Origin: an uncultured Opitutia bacterium
GTDB lineage: Bacteria > Verrucomicrobiota > Verrucomicrobiia > Opitutales > UBA953
Assembly (NCBI GenBank): GCA_903929325.1
Contig: CAIYUD010000103.1
Span: 1 to 7,116 of the forward strand
Direction: 5' to 3'
DNA: 7,116 bases
Under the pieces are notes generated by a model that had not been told where the DNA came from, made no database searches, and worked only from the letters and a program-made list of their open reading frames with translations. The position numbers and the translations under genes are program-made. Below, piece after piece: positions 1-7,116 of the stretch. Position 1 is the first letter of the stretch, and the number at the start of each line of letters is the position of its first letter.

Positions 1-3000
1 GACGGCCAACCCTATTCTTCTCACAGATACGCGCGAAGACATGGAGGTTTGGATTACCTCACGCAATGAATTGGATGCGGCAACCAAGGCTCTATCTATT
101 CAAGGCATTGCCCGAGGCTGGCACGACCTGACAACATCTTCACGCGGAGTTCTTACCAATCAACTTGATGGTGGACTAAAAGTAGACCTATCCGTTGGTT
201 TCGAATTACCATTCGCAACTATCGGGACAACAAAAGGCTGGGCGGAGACGCCTTGGTTTCACCAGTCAACGGATACTAATAACTTAAATCTCGCAACCGC
301 TACGGGTGTAACAACCGCAACAGATCCTCAGAGCGAAGAATGGAACTCCACAGCCTATAAACTTGGATTCGTTTACGAAATTGTCATCCCTCTGGACGAA
401 CGTTCCGGCCGAGGCCAAGCACCTTTTCTTATCCGTGGGCCAACATGGGATTTAATCCGCAATCACTATCGACTCTACAAACGCGAACGTGAAGCAGGCA
501 CAATCACAGGCGTAGGTCCCGCTTTCAACGCTAGTGCCGACGCCTGGCTCGCCCGCGGCTCCGAGCCATACAGCTTTGCGCAAGGATCGAATACTTGGGT
601 TTCCTCGGTTCCTAAACCTGCATCTAATGCGACAGCCGCGGGGGTCTTTGGACCCAAGAGCAACGTGTCGGCAATTCAGCCCGTCGCGATGGGAGGCACT
701 GCTAATTACCGTCACCTGTCCTCCGTAGCCCTTGCCGACGGCTCGAGCGCAGCACGACCCTGGGAAACACGCGCACGCCTTGCGCCTAACGTCGTGCGAC
801 TCGGAATGGTACATTCACTGATTTACTGTAATAACGCGATTGCCATCGGCATTGACCCATTCGTCGTTCTGCACAATCCCTACAACGTCCCGATTGAATT
901 TGTTGGTATTGGCCTAAGCTGGGCACAATTCAATAACACGAATTACAAAATTTTTCGGTCGGATACGCCAACAAATCCGATTGCGGCATGCTCCTTGGGG
1001 CAAGACGGTACTGGTCAACGCAGTTTTACCTATCGGATGTTTAACACATTGACGCCTGGTAAATGGAAACAGGCACCTCAAGCCAACATCCGGATGTTGC
1101 CGGGCGAAACTCAAATTGTGACACCAAACTTAGCCGGCGATCGCTGGCAAGTATACCGTGATAGGGATTATATGAATGTTTGCATGGGCGCTTTCACCTA
1201 CGACTTGCAAAGCAACTTCCGCGTCGACGCCTATAAAACCTTAGACGGCACGCTGCTTGCAGACCGCGCCGACGCAAAAGCAGTTATCGATGCATTAGTT
1301 GCGCCACCTCTGGGTGCGTCATACACTTCCGAACCGTTGTTTGTGCAAATACAGGCGGGCGATGTATCGCAATACAATGGATTTGCAGTCTCACTTTTTC
1401 GTTCGAGTCGCTATGCAAACGCAACTTCCGCGACATGGATTAATGACCCTGGCTACCGAACTTGGCTAGGCAATGCGCTGAATCCTTATGCCGACTGCTC
1501 GGACGAACACCTGCTACAACAAATAAATTTTCGAGCCAACGGCACCCTCATCTCTGACTCCACTACTGGCATATTACAAAGTGCACCCTTCAATCGTTAT
1601 CCCGTAGATGACGGCACCAAACGACTACCTGGAAAAAACTTCTTCGCCATCACCGACATTCGTTTACGTTCAGCTAAAGAATTAAATGGTCTACCAATGC
1701 CCCTCGTTGCGATGAATCCGCGCGCTCAACACGCCGACCCTCGCAACCTAGATAATGGCGCAAACACCTCCCCTGCTTGGACTGCCCAGATGCGCTCCGT
1801 CTCAGGAGATCCTTCACTGATGGAATTCCAGATGTGGCCTGGGCAAAGTCGAAACCTAGCAGCATGGGGAGATTCCTTTGAGCCAGCCGCTGCGACAACG
1901 CCAGCAGTGCTCTTTCAGGTACCAACACGGCCATTACTCTCTATCGCTCAATTAGCACACGCAGATATCAGTCAGCTGGATATCGATCCAGGATACGCTA
2001 TCGGTAATTCCTACGCATTACCTTGGCTCGATGGCTTAGATAAAATCATTTCATGGCCTACAACAACCAACGCACTCGAACGTGTTGATGTTACCTATGC
2101 CGCTAACCTCGGACTTTGGGATCGTTGCTTTTTCTCAGGCTTCAATGCTGGGACGGCTAAAGAATTTCGTACGGGCACAAATCTTGCGACCGGAAAGAGT
2201 TACGATGGAAGCACGCAACCTTACGCGACATTGACGGCAGCGGTTGATGCACTCTTTCTCGGGGCAACCGACGTCCTAGCCAATCGTCGTATGCGCTGGG
2301 CTCGATACCCAAAGAAACTAACAACAGACACCGCCCTAAAAGCGGCGTTTGTTGACCCAACCCTGACCGCCAAGCAGCTCATGCATGAAGGTACATTTAA
2401 TGTGAATTCGACTTCGGTCGCTGCCTGGAAAGCACAACTCGCAAGTGGGTATCAAGCACTGGCCAACGGCACAAGTGCGACACCCAATTACCCTTTCTCC
2501 AGAATGCAACCGCCAGCGGGTGAGAGCATTGAATCAGGGAATACGAATCGCTGGGCCACCTTCCGTTCATTGGCTGAATCAGATAGCACGATGACAAAAT
2601 TGGCTGAAGCTATTGTTGTCGAAGTAAGATCGAGAGGACCTTTCATGAGCCTAGCGGACTTTGTGAATCGGAGGCTAACCACCGATCGCAATGGGAGGAA
2701 AGGCGCACTCCAGTCCGCTGTCGATGCAGTCACAACGCCAGCCATCAACGCAAACCTCTCCGCAACAACAATCGGTTCGAGCTCTCTCGCACGCATTCCC
2801 CAAGCCGCCGCACTTTCCCCTACAGGCGTACCCGCTGAGACCCCTGTTCCACTGGGACGTCCCGACCAGCTCCTCCAGGCAGACATCCTTGCCGCACTTG
2901 GACCTGGGCTATCTGCACGCTCAGACACTTTTGTTATCCGCGCTTATGGCGATGATGGCGAAATGACTAACGCTGGTAGAGCTTGGTGTGAAGTCACCGT

Positions 3001-3202
3001 GCAACGCATCCCTGAGTGGGTTGTACCAAGCACCGAAGAACTCAACGAACCGAACGCCGCGTATCGCACCAGCGCTGAATCTGGACGCGGTGCCACCGTC
3101 GACACCCTTCAGCGCAACACACGCCTAAGCATCATCAATCGCCAACTTGGACGCCGATTCACAATCGTATCCTTCCGCTGGATAGCCGCTCCTGGACCAT
3201 GA
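1..3202 (+). CDS. Verru_Chthon cassette protein A, 5'-truncated
   Basis: Large protein of the Verru_Chthon cassette, a Verrucomicrobiota-restricted gene set in which proteins B, C and D carry prepilin-like N-termini. No biochemical role is established. The frame is open from base 2, so the ATG at 41 is an internal Met and the N-terminus lies outside the window; 1053 residues follow that Met. Numbering from it, family-like segments occur in order: GWHDLTTSSRGVLTN (26-40); PTRPLLSIAQLAHADI (628-643) followed by a YAIGNSYALPWL block; LWDRCFFSGF (692-701); GTFNVNSTSVAAWK (784-797); a helix-turn-helix-like segment with RGPFMSLADFVNRRL (865-879); FVIRAYGDDGE (964-974); AWCEVTVQRIPEW (981-993); and the terminal NRQLGRRFTIVSFRW (1033-1047). 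The family match is from recall of these conserved blocks, not a search. The frame is intact, without frameshifts. The protein is probably exported and anchored through its missing N-terminus (inference). The next gene overlaps its stop codon. Confidence 0.88.
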   Translation, partial: TANPILLTDTREDMEVWITSRNELDAATKALSIQGIARGWHDLTTSSRGVLTNQLDGGLKVDLSVGFELPFATIGTTKGWAETPWFHQSTDTNNLNLATATGVTTATDPQSEEWNSTAYKLGFVYEIVIPLDERSGRGQAPFLIRGPTWDLIRNHYRLYKREREAGTITGVGPAFNASADAWLARGSEPYSFAQGSNTWVSSVPKPASNATAAGVFGPKSNVSAIQPVAMGGTANYRHLSSVALADGSSAARPWETRARLAPNVVRLGMVHSLIYCNNAIAIGIDPFVVLHNPYNVPIEFVGIGLSWAQFNNTNYKIFRSDTPTNPIAACSLGQDGTGQRSFTYRMFNTLTPGKWKQAPQANIRMLPGETQIVTPNLAGDRWQVYRDRDYMNVCMGAFTYDLQSNFRVDAYKTLDGTLLADRADAKAVIDALVAPPLGASYTSEPLFVQIQAGDVSQYNGFAVSLFRSSRYANATSATWINDPGYRTWLGNALNPYADCSDEHLLQQINFRANGTLISDSTTGILQSAPFNRYPVDDGTKRLPGKNFFAITDIRLRSAKELNGLPMPLVAMNPRAQHADPRNLDNGANTSPAWTAQMRSVSGDPSLMEFQMWPGQSRNLAAWGDSFEPAAATTPAVLFQVPTRPLLSIAQLAHADISQLDIDPGYAIGNSYALPWLDGLDKIISWPTTTNALERVDVTYAANLGLWDRCFFSGFNAGTAKEFRTGTNLATGKSYDGSTQPYATLTAAVDALFLGATDVLANRRMRWARYPKKLTTDTALKAAFVDPTLTAKQLMHEGTFNVNSTSVAAWKAQLASGYQALANGTSATPNYPFSRMQPPAGESIESGNTNRWATFRSLAESDSTMTKLAEAIVVEVRSRGPFMSLADFVNRRLTTDRNGRKGALQSAVDAVTTPAINANLSATTIGSSSLARIPQAAALSPTGVPAETPVPLGRPDQLLQADILAALGPGLSARSDTFVIRAYGDDGEMTNAGRAWCEVTVQRIPEWVVPSTEELNEPNAAYRTSAESGRGATVDTLQRNTRLSIINRQLGRRFTIVSFRWIAAPGP
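3194..3202 (+). promoter_or_regulatory. ATGA stop-start overlap (translational coupling site)
   Basis: The stop TGA of cassette protein A (3200-3202) shares two bases with the start ATG (3199-3201) of the secreted-protein gene. The only Shine-Dalgarno-like bases are GGA at 3194-3196, too close to the ATG to be a good site. Re-initiation by ribosomes that finish protein A is therefore the likeliest way the second gene is translated. The overlap is seen directly; coupling is inferred. Confidence 0.6.
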
Positions 3203-3933
3203 AAAACCTTTCCCTGCTATTCATACTTTTAAGCAGCGTTGTTCGTAGCGCTGAGGCAACGAGCGACATAAAGATTAAGCCCGTTTGGTGGCGCGCACCA
3301 TCACAGACCAAGCAACTGTACGTTGAGGGCAAAGATGGCAAGCCTGCCCCAGTCCGGATCTTGTCGATGTGCATCCTTGATAGCTTCGAGGCTGCGAGCG
3401 ACAAGGAGGTCATTCTGCTCGATCGCGTTGAACCTATTCCAGGAGATAAAACGAGTAAGGTGTCTTGGAAAACCTACGCATCCGCAGCTATCCCTGCGGG
3501 TGGGCATGAGTGGCTAATGTTGCTTCTTCCTTCAACAGACGGACTGTCCTGCCAGACGCGAATGATGTCACTCGACGAATCTTCGCTCAACTGGGGCGGA
3601 ACGCGCTTTACTAATTTCACGAATGAGCGACTGGTCGGCCAAATAGCTGGTAAACCTTTCTCAGCCGCACCCGGAGAATCCATTACACTTCCATTTACTG
3701 CGACACGCCGTAGCGTCGTCGAAGTCATCCTCGCTGCAGATGGTAAAACTGGCCGGACTATTGTCTTTAGCTCTAAAGGGATTTTCAGCCCAACCAAACG
3801 AACCCTTCTTTTTATCATTAACGGTCGTGAGCCTGGAACTTACGAGACCCGTGCCATCGAGCAACCTAACCCAGACCCCAAGGCATACGAAGAAGAAGGG
3901 GCTGACGCGAAACCCGTCGAGAGCTCAAAGTAA
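3199..3933 (+). CDS. Secreted protein of unknown function, downstream of cassette protein A
   Basis: 244-residue protein whose family I do not recognise by name. It begins with a clear Sec signal peptide: MKN, a hydrophobic core LSLLFILLSSVV (4-15), and an AEA site that predicts cleavage after residue 20. The mature part has alternating hydrophobic strands and many Gly/Pro turns, so it is probably beta-rich. It has only two cysteines (Cys58, Cys118), which could form a disulfide after export. A segment around 133-165 (GGTRFTNFTNERLVGQIAGK, then an APGE turn) looks like a small beta-sandwich repeat unit. The C-terminus (221-244) is a Pro- and Glu-rich, likely disordered tail. There is no further transmembrane helix and no LPXTG or lipobox. 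The start ATG overlaps the stop of protein A as ATGA, which supports this start and points to translational coupling and a shared role at the cell envelope. The role itself is unknown. Confidence 0.85.
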   Translation: MKNLSLLFILLSSVVRSAEATSDIKIKPVWWRAPSQTKQLYVEGKDGKPAPVRILSMCILDSFEAASDKEVILLDRVEPIPGDKTSKVSWKTYASAAIPAGGHEWLMLLLPSTDGLSCQTRMMSLDESSLNWGGTRFTNFTNERLVGQIAGKPFSAAPGESITLPFTATRRSVVEVILAADGKTGRTIVFSSKGIFSPTKRTLLFIINGREPGTYETRAIEQPNPDPKAYEEEGADAKPVESSK

Positions 3934-4641
3934 GCGCGCGGAGTCTGCGTCCGCAATCCAAGTGACGCGGCTGGCAATCTTTCGAAGGACCTGTCCAGGG
4001 TGACGTGCTACGTCCAGAGGGCCGGAGCAAACGGCTTTTAAAGCAGGCGCCTTAGTAGAGCCTGCAACCAAGACGACGACCGCGTCACACTGAGCGAGAC
4101 CCGTCGCTGTAATCGTCAGGCGCCATCCCCTACCCGGCCACTCCGTCGCCGCAAAAAATCTGCCTTGGTCATTCGCTATCAACGGACACTGCGGCCAAAG
4201 AGAAGCGATGTGGCTATCATCCCCTAAACCTAAGATACAGAGATCATAGAGTTTTGAGCGTGCAGGTGTCTGCCACGACTTTTCATAAACATCCGCAGCT
4301 TCCTGCGGGGCCTGGCCAACTGGCCACGGCTTCCGTAAACTATCGGCGACGCCCAAAGCATCTAACATGCCGCGGGATGCATTCCCAAAGTTAGACTCCT
4401 CGGAGGCCAACGGCACACAGCGCTCATCGCTGACGTGCCACTCGACGCGTGCCAAGGTCTCAGGGCTCAACGCGCCCGTAGCGACTGCCCACGCATAAAA
4501 GGCCTTTGGGGTAGAACCACCACTCAAGGCGACGGTTGGGCGGCCCCCTGGTAGGGCATTGATACGCTTAGCCAGCTCCGTGAAGGCGGCCTCACGATCA
4601 AGGATATGTACAGCACCAGCAGCAGTCGAAAGGGCGGACAT
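3925..4641 (-). CDS. pgl: 6-phosphogluconolactonase (DevB/Pgl type)
   Basis: Hydrolyses 6-phospho-D-glucono-1,5-lactone to 6-phosphogluconate in the cytosol, the second step of the oxidative pentose phosphate pathway. The 238-residue length is normal for the bacterial Pgl family. Motifs in order: ALSGGSTP (38-45, phosphate-binding loop of the NagB/RpiA/Pgl fold), SDERCVP (71-77), SNFGN (83-87), GLGDDSHIASLWP (138-150, containing the conserved His144), WRLTIT (173-178), LVAGSTKAPAL (191-201), and a closing VTWIADADSA. The usual fourth motif is closer to GxDGHTASLFP; here Ser replaces the Gly before His. The frame stays open upstream as far as 4875, but that extension would run back through the terminator and into nrdA, so ATG at 4641 is chosen. 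It has no clear Shine-Dalgarno sequence. The stop overlaps the convergent secreted-protein gene by 9 bp. No zwf or gnd neighbour is in view. Confidence 0.93.
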   Translation of the reverse strand: MSALSTAAGAVHILDREAAFTELAKRINALPGGRPTVALSGGSTPKAFYAWAVATGALSPETLARVEWHVSDERCVPLASEESNFGNASRGMLDALGVADSLRKPWPVGQAPQEAADVYEKSWQTPARSKLYDLCILGLGDDSHIASLWPQCPLIANDQGRFFAATEWPGRGWRLTITATGLAQCDAVVVLVAGSTKAPALKAVCSGPLDVARHPGQVLRKIASRVTWIADADSARLL

Positions 4642-4647
4642 AGGGCA

Positions 4648-4670
4648 GAGTAGAAAATGGTGAGTAGAAA
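4648..4670 (-). repeat. Short direct repeat in the pgl leader
   Basis: The nine-base word TTTCTACTC (minus strand) occurs twice, at 4662-4670 and 4648-4656, with a 14-base period, between the nrdA terminator and the pgl start. It could be a small operator or simple local duplication. It is too short and pyrimidine-rich to interpret firmly. I see no convincing sigma-70 promoter in this gap of 85 bases (4642-4726). Confidence 0.3.
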
Positions 4671-4672
4671 GT

Positions 4673-4701
4673 AAAAAAGAAAAGGGCCTTTCGGCCCTTT
4701 T
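4673..4701 (-). terminator. Intrinsic terminator of nrdA
   Basis: On the minus strand a perfect 9-bp stem, AAAAGGGCC / GGCCCTTTT (4693-4701 with 4680-4688), is closed by a GAAA tetraloop (4689-4692). It is followed directly by a T-rich run, interrupted by one C, down to 4673. The stem begins 25 bases after the nrdA stop codon. GC base pairs near the loop, a stable GNRA loop and a U-tract make this a textbook Rho-independent terminator. The plus strand also ends in T's (TTTTGATTCTT), but no plus-strand gene needs it. Confidence 0.9.
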
Positions 4702-4726
4702 GATTCTTACTTCTGTGGCTGCGGGC

Positions 4727-7116
4727 TCACTGACAAGATTCGCAGGTCTCGCCGCGCATACGCGCTTCGAGCGAACAAGCTTTCTCGTCAGGACGGGCAA
4801 CAACCGCGGGTGTATCCACAGTTGCCGCAGGCTTCTGCTGTGTATCAACGGTCGCTTTCTCAATGTTGGATGCACCGAGTGTACGCAGGTAGTAAGTGGT
4901 CTTTAGACCCACGTGCCAGGCACGACGGTACATGTGCGAGAGATCGCGCATCTCATTCTTCGAAGCCAGCCAGAGGTTTACCGACTGAGCTTGGTCAATC
5001 CACTTCTGGCGACGTGCGGCTGCATCAATCACCCACTTAGGATCAATACCAAAGGCGGTAAGGTACTTAGACTTCAGATGCGCAGGGATGCTTTCGATGT
5101 CTTTCAACTCACCATCGAAATACTTGAGTTGGTCGACCATGGCTGCATTCCAAAGACCCAACTTACGAAGGTCGCGGACGAGCGAGGCGTTCAACTCAAT
5201 GAACTCTCCGGACAAATTACTCTTCACGAAGAGATTTTTGTACGTCGGCTCGATGCAAGGCGAACTGCCGACGATATTTGAAATCGTCGCCGTCGGGGCA
5301 ATCGCCAGGACGTTGGAATTGCGCATACCATGGCGGGCAATCTTCTCGCGGACAGCCGTCCAATCGAGTTTTCCGCCGCGGGGTACATCAATCTTGAGGC
5401 CGCGATCTTTCTCCAAGAGGTCAACGGTGTCCTGAGGCAGCAATCCACGATCCCACTTGGAACCCTTATAGGTACTGTAGGTACCGCGCTCGGCTGCCAA
5501 TTCCGCAGAGGCATCATACGCGCAGATAGCCACTGCTTCCATGATTTCGTCGTTAAACTGGACGGCTTCCTCCGAAGCAAACGAGACGTCGCGACGGTAG
5601 AGGCAATCCTGCAAGCCCATCACACCCATGCCGATTGGACGGTGACGCAAGTTGGACGTGCGAGCCGATTCAGTTGGGTAGAAGTTGATGTCGATAACGT
5701 TATCGAGCGCGCGCACCGCCACGAGAATGGTCTCACGGAGTTTCGCATGATCGATGCCGCCTTTATCATCCAAGTGTTGGTCGAGAACGACTGATCCAAG
5801 GTTACATACCGCGGTCTCATCGGCCGATGTATTCAACGTAATCTCGGTGCAAAGGTTGGAAGAGTGAATGACGCCCACGTGGTCCTGCGGTGAGCGCACA
5901 TTGCAAGGGTCCTTAAAGGTGATCCAAGGGTGGCCGGTCTCGAAGATCATCGAGAGCATCTTCTTCCACATTTCGAGCGCAGGGATGACCTTGCCGAAAA
6001 TCTTACCTTCGCGCGCCATCTGTTCGTACGCTTCGTAGCGACGTTCGAATTCTGCGCCATAGGTCTCATGGAGATCGGGTACTTGATTCGAGTGGAAGAG
6101 TGTCCAATCGCCGCGTGATTCCACGCGCTTCATGAACAAGTCTGGAATCCAGTTCGCGGTATTCATGTCGTGTGCACGACGACGGTCGTCGCCGGTGTTA
6201 CGGCGAAGCTCGAGGAACTCTTCGACATCGTTGTGCCAGGTCTCGAGGTAGGCGCAGCCGGAGCCGCGACGCTTTCCGCCCTGGTTCACTGCGACCAACT
6301 GGTCATTGTGCAACTTGAGGAAAGGAATGATGCCCTGGGACTCTCCATTGGTACCCTTGATGTAAGAGCCGGTGCCACGTACTGCCGTCCATGAACCACC
6401 GAGGCCACCTGCCCATTTGGACAAGTAAGCGTTGTCGGCGATACCGCGCTGCATGATCGACTCGATGGAGTCATCAACCTTGTAGAGGTAGCAGGATGAA
6501 AGCTGGCTATGCAACGTGCCCGCATTGAAGAGGGTTGGTGTCGAACTGCAGAATCGACGGGATTTATAGAGTGCATGCAGGCGAATCGCCCATGACTCGC
6601 GCTCTTTAGGCTCGTGGTGGAAGAGGCCCATCGAGACGCGCATCCAGAAGAACTGTGGGGTTTCGAGACGACGCGCAGGCTTCACGGTCTTGTCAACGAT
6701 GAGGTAACGGTCGTAAAGGGTTTGGACTCCGAGGAATTCGAATTCCATGTCCGCCATCGGATCAAGGGCCTCGGCCAGTTTAGCTAAGTCATACTTACGC
6801 ATCTCGGGGGAGAGACGCGAGATAGCGATACCGCGCTCCACGTAAGAAGCAAAAGCGTCGCGATGCATTTGGCGAAGACGGCCGGCGCCATCACGCAAGA
6901 CATCCCAACCGAGGACTTCTTCGTAGATATAGGAGAGGATAATGCGGCCAGCAAACTTAGCGAAGTCTGCATCCTTCTCGATGAGTGTCTTCGAGTTTAA
7001 TTCGACCGTCTTGCGGAGGTCGGCTTCGGACATCTCAGTGAAGAGACCCTTGCGGAGTTCGATTTCGATTTCTTCAATCGACAGTGAAAGCTCGAGGCCA
7101 GCTGCCGCAAAGGCAA
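4727..7116 (-). CDS. nrdA: Class I ribonucleoside-diphosphate reductase, alpha (large) subunit, N-terminus outside the window
   Basis: Reduces ribonucleoside diphosphates to deoxyribonucleotides, working with a radical-carrying beta subunit (NrdB) in the cytosol. The frame is open past the ATG at 7033 to the window edge, where a helical stretch (GLELSLSIEEIEIELRKG) continues the domain, so that ATG is internal. Numbering from it: Cys181 (QLSSCYL) and Cys410 (ETAVCNLGS) form the active-site redox pair; Asn393, Cys395 and Glu397 (NLCTEI) are the thiyl-radical site; APTATISNIVGSSPCIEP (579-596) is the phosphate-binding region; Tyr714-Tyr715 (KTTYYLRTLG) belong to the radical-transfer path; and CESCQ (764-768) is the C-terminal shuttle cysteine pair. 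These residues put it in the NrdA subclass rather than class II or III. Any ATP-cone (allosteric activity) domain would lie upstream, out of view. The tail (about 723-762) is a low-complexity linker with ATVDT twice. No nrdB is seen; the next gene is pgl, beyond a strong terminator. Confidence 0.95.
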   Translation of the reverse strand, partial: AFAAAGLELSLSIEEIEIELRKGLFTEMSEADLRKTVELNSKTLIEKDADFAKFAGRIILSYIYEEVLGWDVLRDGAGRLRQMHRDAFASYVERGIAISRLSPEMRKYDLAKLAEALDPMADMEFEFLGVQTLYDRYLIVDKTVKPARRLETPQFFWMRVSMGLFHHEPKERESWAIRLHALYKSRRFCSSTPTLFNAGTLHSQLSSCYLYKVDDSIESIMQRGIADNAYLSKWAGGLGGSWTAVRGTGSYIKGTNGESQGIIPFLKLHNDQLVAVNQGGKRRGSGCAYLETWHNDVEEFLELRRNTGDDRRRAHDMNTANWIPDLFMKRVESRGDWTLFHSNQVPDLHETYGAEFERRYEAYEQMAREGKIFGKVIPALEMWKKMLSMIFETGHPWITFKDPCNVRSPQDHVGVIHSSNLCTEITLNTSADETAVCNLGSVVLDQHLDDKGGIDHAKLRETILVAVRALDNVIDINFYPTESARTSNLRHRPIGMGVMGLQDCLYRRDVSFASEEAVQFNDEIMEAVAICAYDASAELAAERGTYSTYKGSKWDRGLLPQDTVDLLEKDRGLKIDVPRGGKLDWTAVREKIARHGMRNSNVLAIAPTATISNIVGSSPCIEPTYKNLFVKSNLSGEFIELNASLVRDLRKLGLWNAAMVDQLKYFDGELKDIESIPAHLKSKYLTAFGIDPKWVIDAAARRQKWIDQAQSVNLWLASKNEMRDLSHMYRRAWHVGLKTTYYLRTLGASNIEKATVDTQQKPAATVDTPAVVARPDEKACSLEARMRGETCESCQ

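Noticed and set aside
41..43. ATG at 41 as the true start of protein A
   Set aside because: The frame is open to the window edge, the preceding residues (TANPILLTDTRED) fit a continuing protein, and the conserved N-terminal blocks of the family would be missing.
2488..2928. 146-codon open frame antisense to protein A
   Set aside because: It lies wholly within a well-supported coding region on the other strand, has compositionally biased sequence and no recognisable domain.
4662..4700. Possible pgl promoter elements in the T-rich run after the terminator
   Set aside because: Only weak -10-like words such as TACTTT are present, with no matching -35 at proper spacing; the T-run is better explained by the terminator.
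4680..4701. The same hairpin as a terminator for plus-strand transcripts
   Set aside because: The T-run on that strand is interrupted (TTTTGATTCTT), and the nearest plus-strand gene ends about 750 bases earlier.
4642..4875. A 78-residue N-terminal extension of the pgl reading frame
   Set aside because: It is Arg/Leu/Pro-rich without family similarity, is encoded across the nrdA terminator and overlaps the nrdA 3' end on the same strand. The Pgl family length matches the start at 4641.
5330..5794. 154-codon open frame antisense to nrdA
   Set aside because: It is fully covered by the conserved nrdA catalytic core and has no recognisable domain; it is explained by codon bias of nrdA.

Overview
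The window holds four protein genes. Both ends are cut through coding sequence, and no RNA gene, mobile element or CRISPR array is visible. The best taxonomic clue is the large plus-strand gene. It reads as a Verru_Chthon cassette protein A, a family known essentially only from Verrucomicrobiota, so the source is probably a verrucomicrobial bacterium, possibly of the Opitutae side. The class-level guess is inference. The moderate GC content and the weak or absent Shine-Dalgarno sequences do not contradict this.

Left half, plus strand (1-3933): a 5'-truncated Verru_Chthon cassette protein A is followed by a small secreted protein of unknown function. The two overlap by the tetranucleotide ATGA and so look like the end of an operon. 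Cassette proteins B, C and D, which have pilin-like N-termini, would be expected upstream, outside the window. The whole system has no established function. A GspK-like helix-turn-helix segment near the end of protein A fits the idea that the cassette builds a pseudopilus-like or secretion-related surface assembly.

Right half, minus strand (3925-7116): the large subunit of a class I ribonucleotide reductase (nrdA), whose N-terminus lies beyond the right edge, is followed by an intrinsic terminator and then by 6-phosphogluconolactonase (pgl). These are housekeeping genes: deoxynucleotide synthesis, and the second step of the oxidative pentose phosphate pathway, which supplies NADPH and pentose. 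NADPH (through thioredoxin) and ribose phosphates both feed nucleotide reduction, but the terminator between the genes argues against simple co-transcription.

The two halves converge. The 3' ends of the secreted-protein gene and pgl overlap by 9 bp, leaving no intergenic space. No stretch over 300 bases lacks a gene; the only real intergenic gap is 4642-4726. The main novelty candidate is the protein A plus secreted-protein pair.
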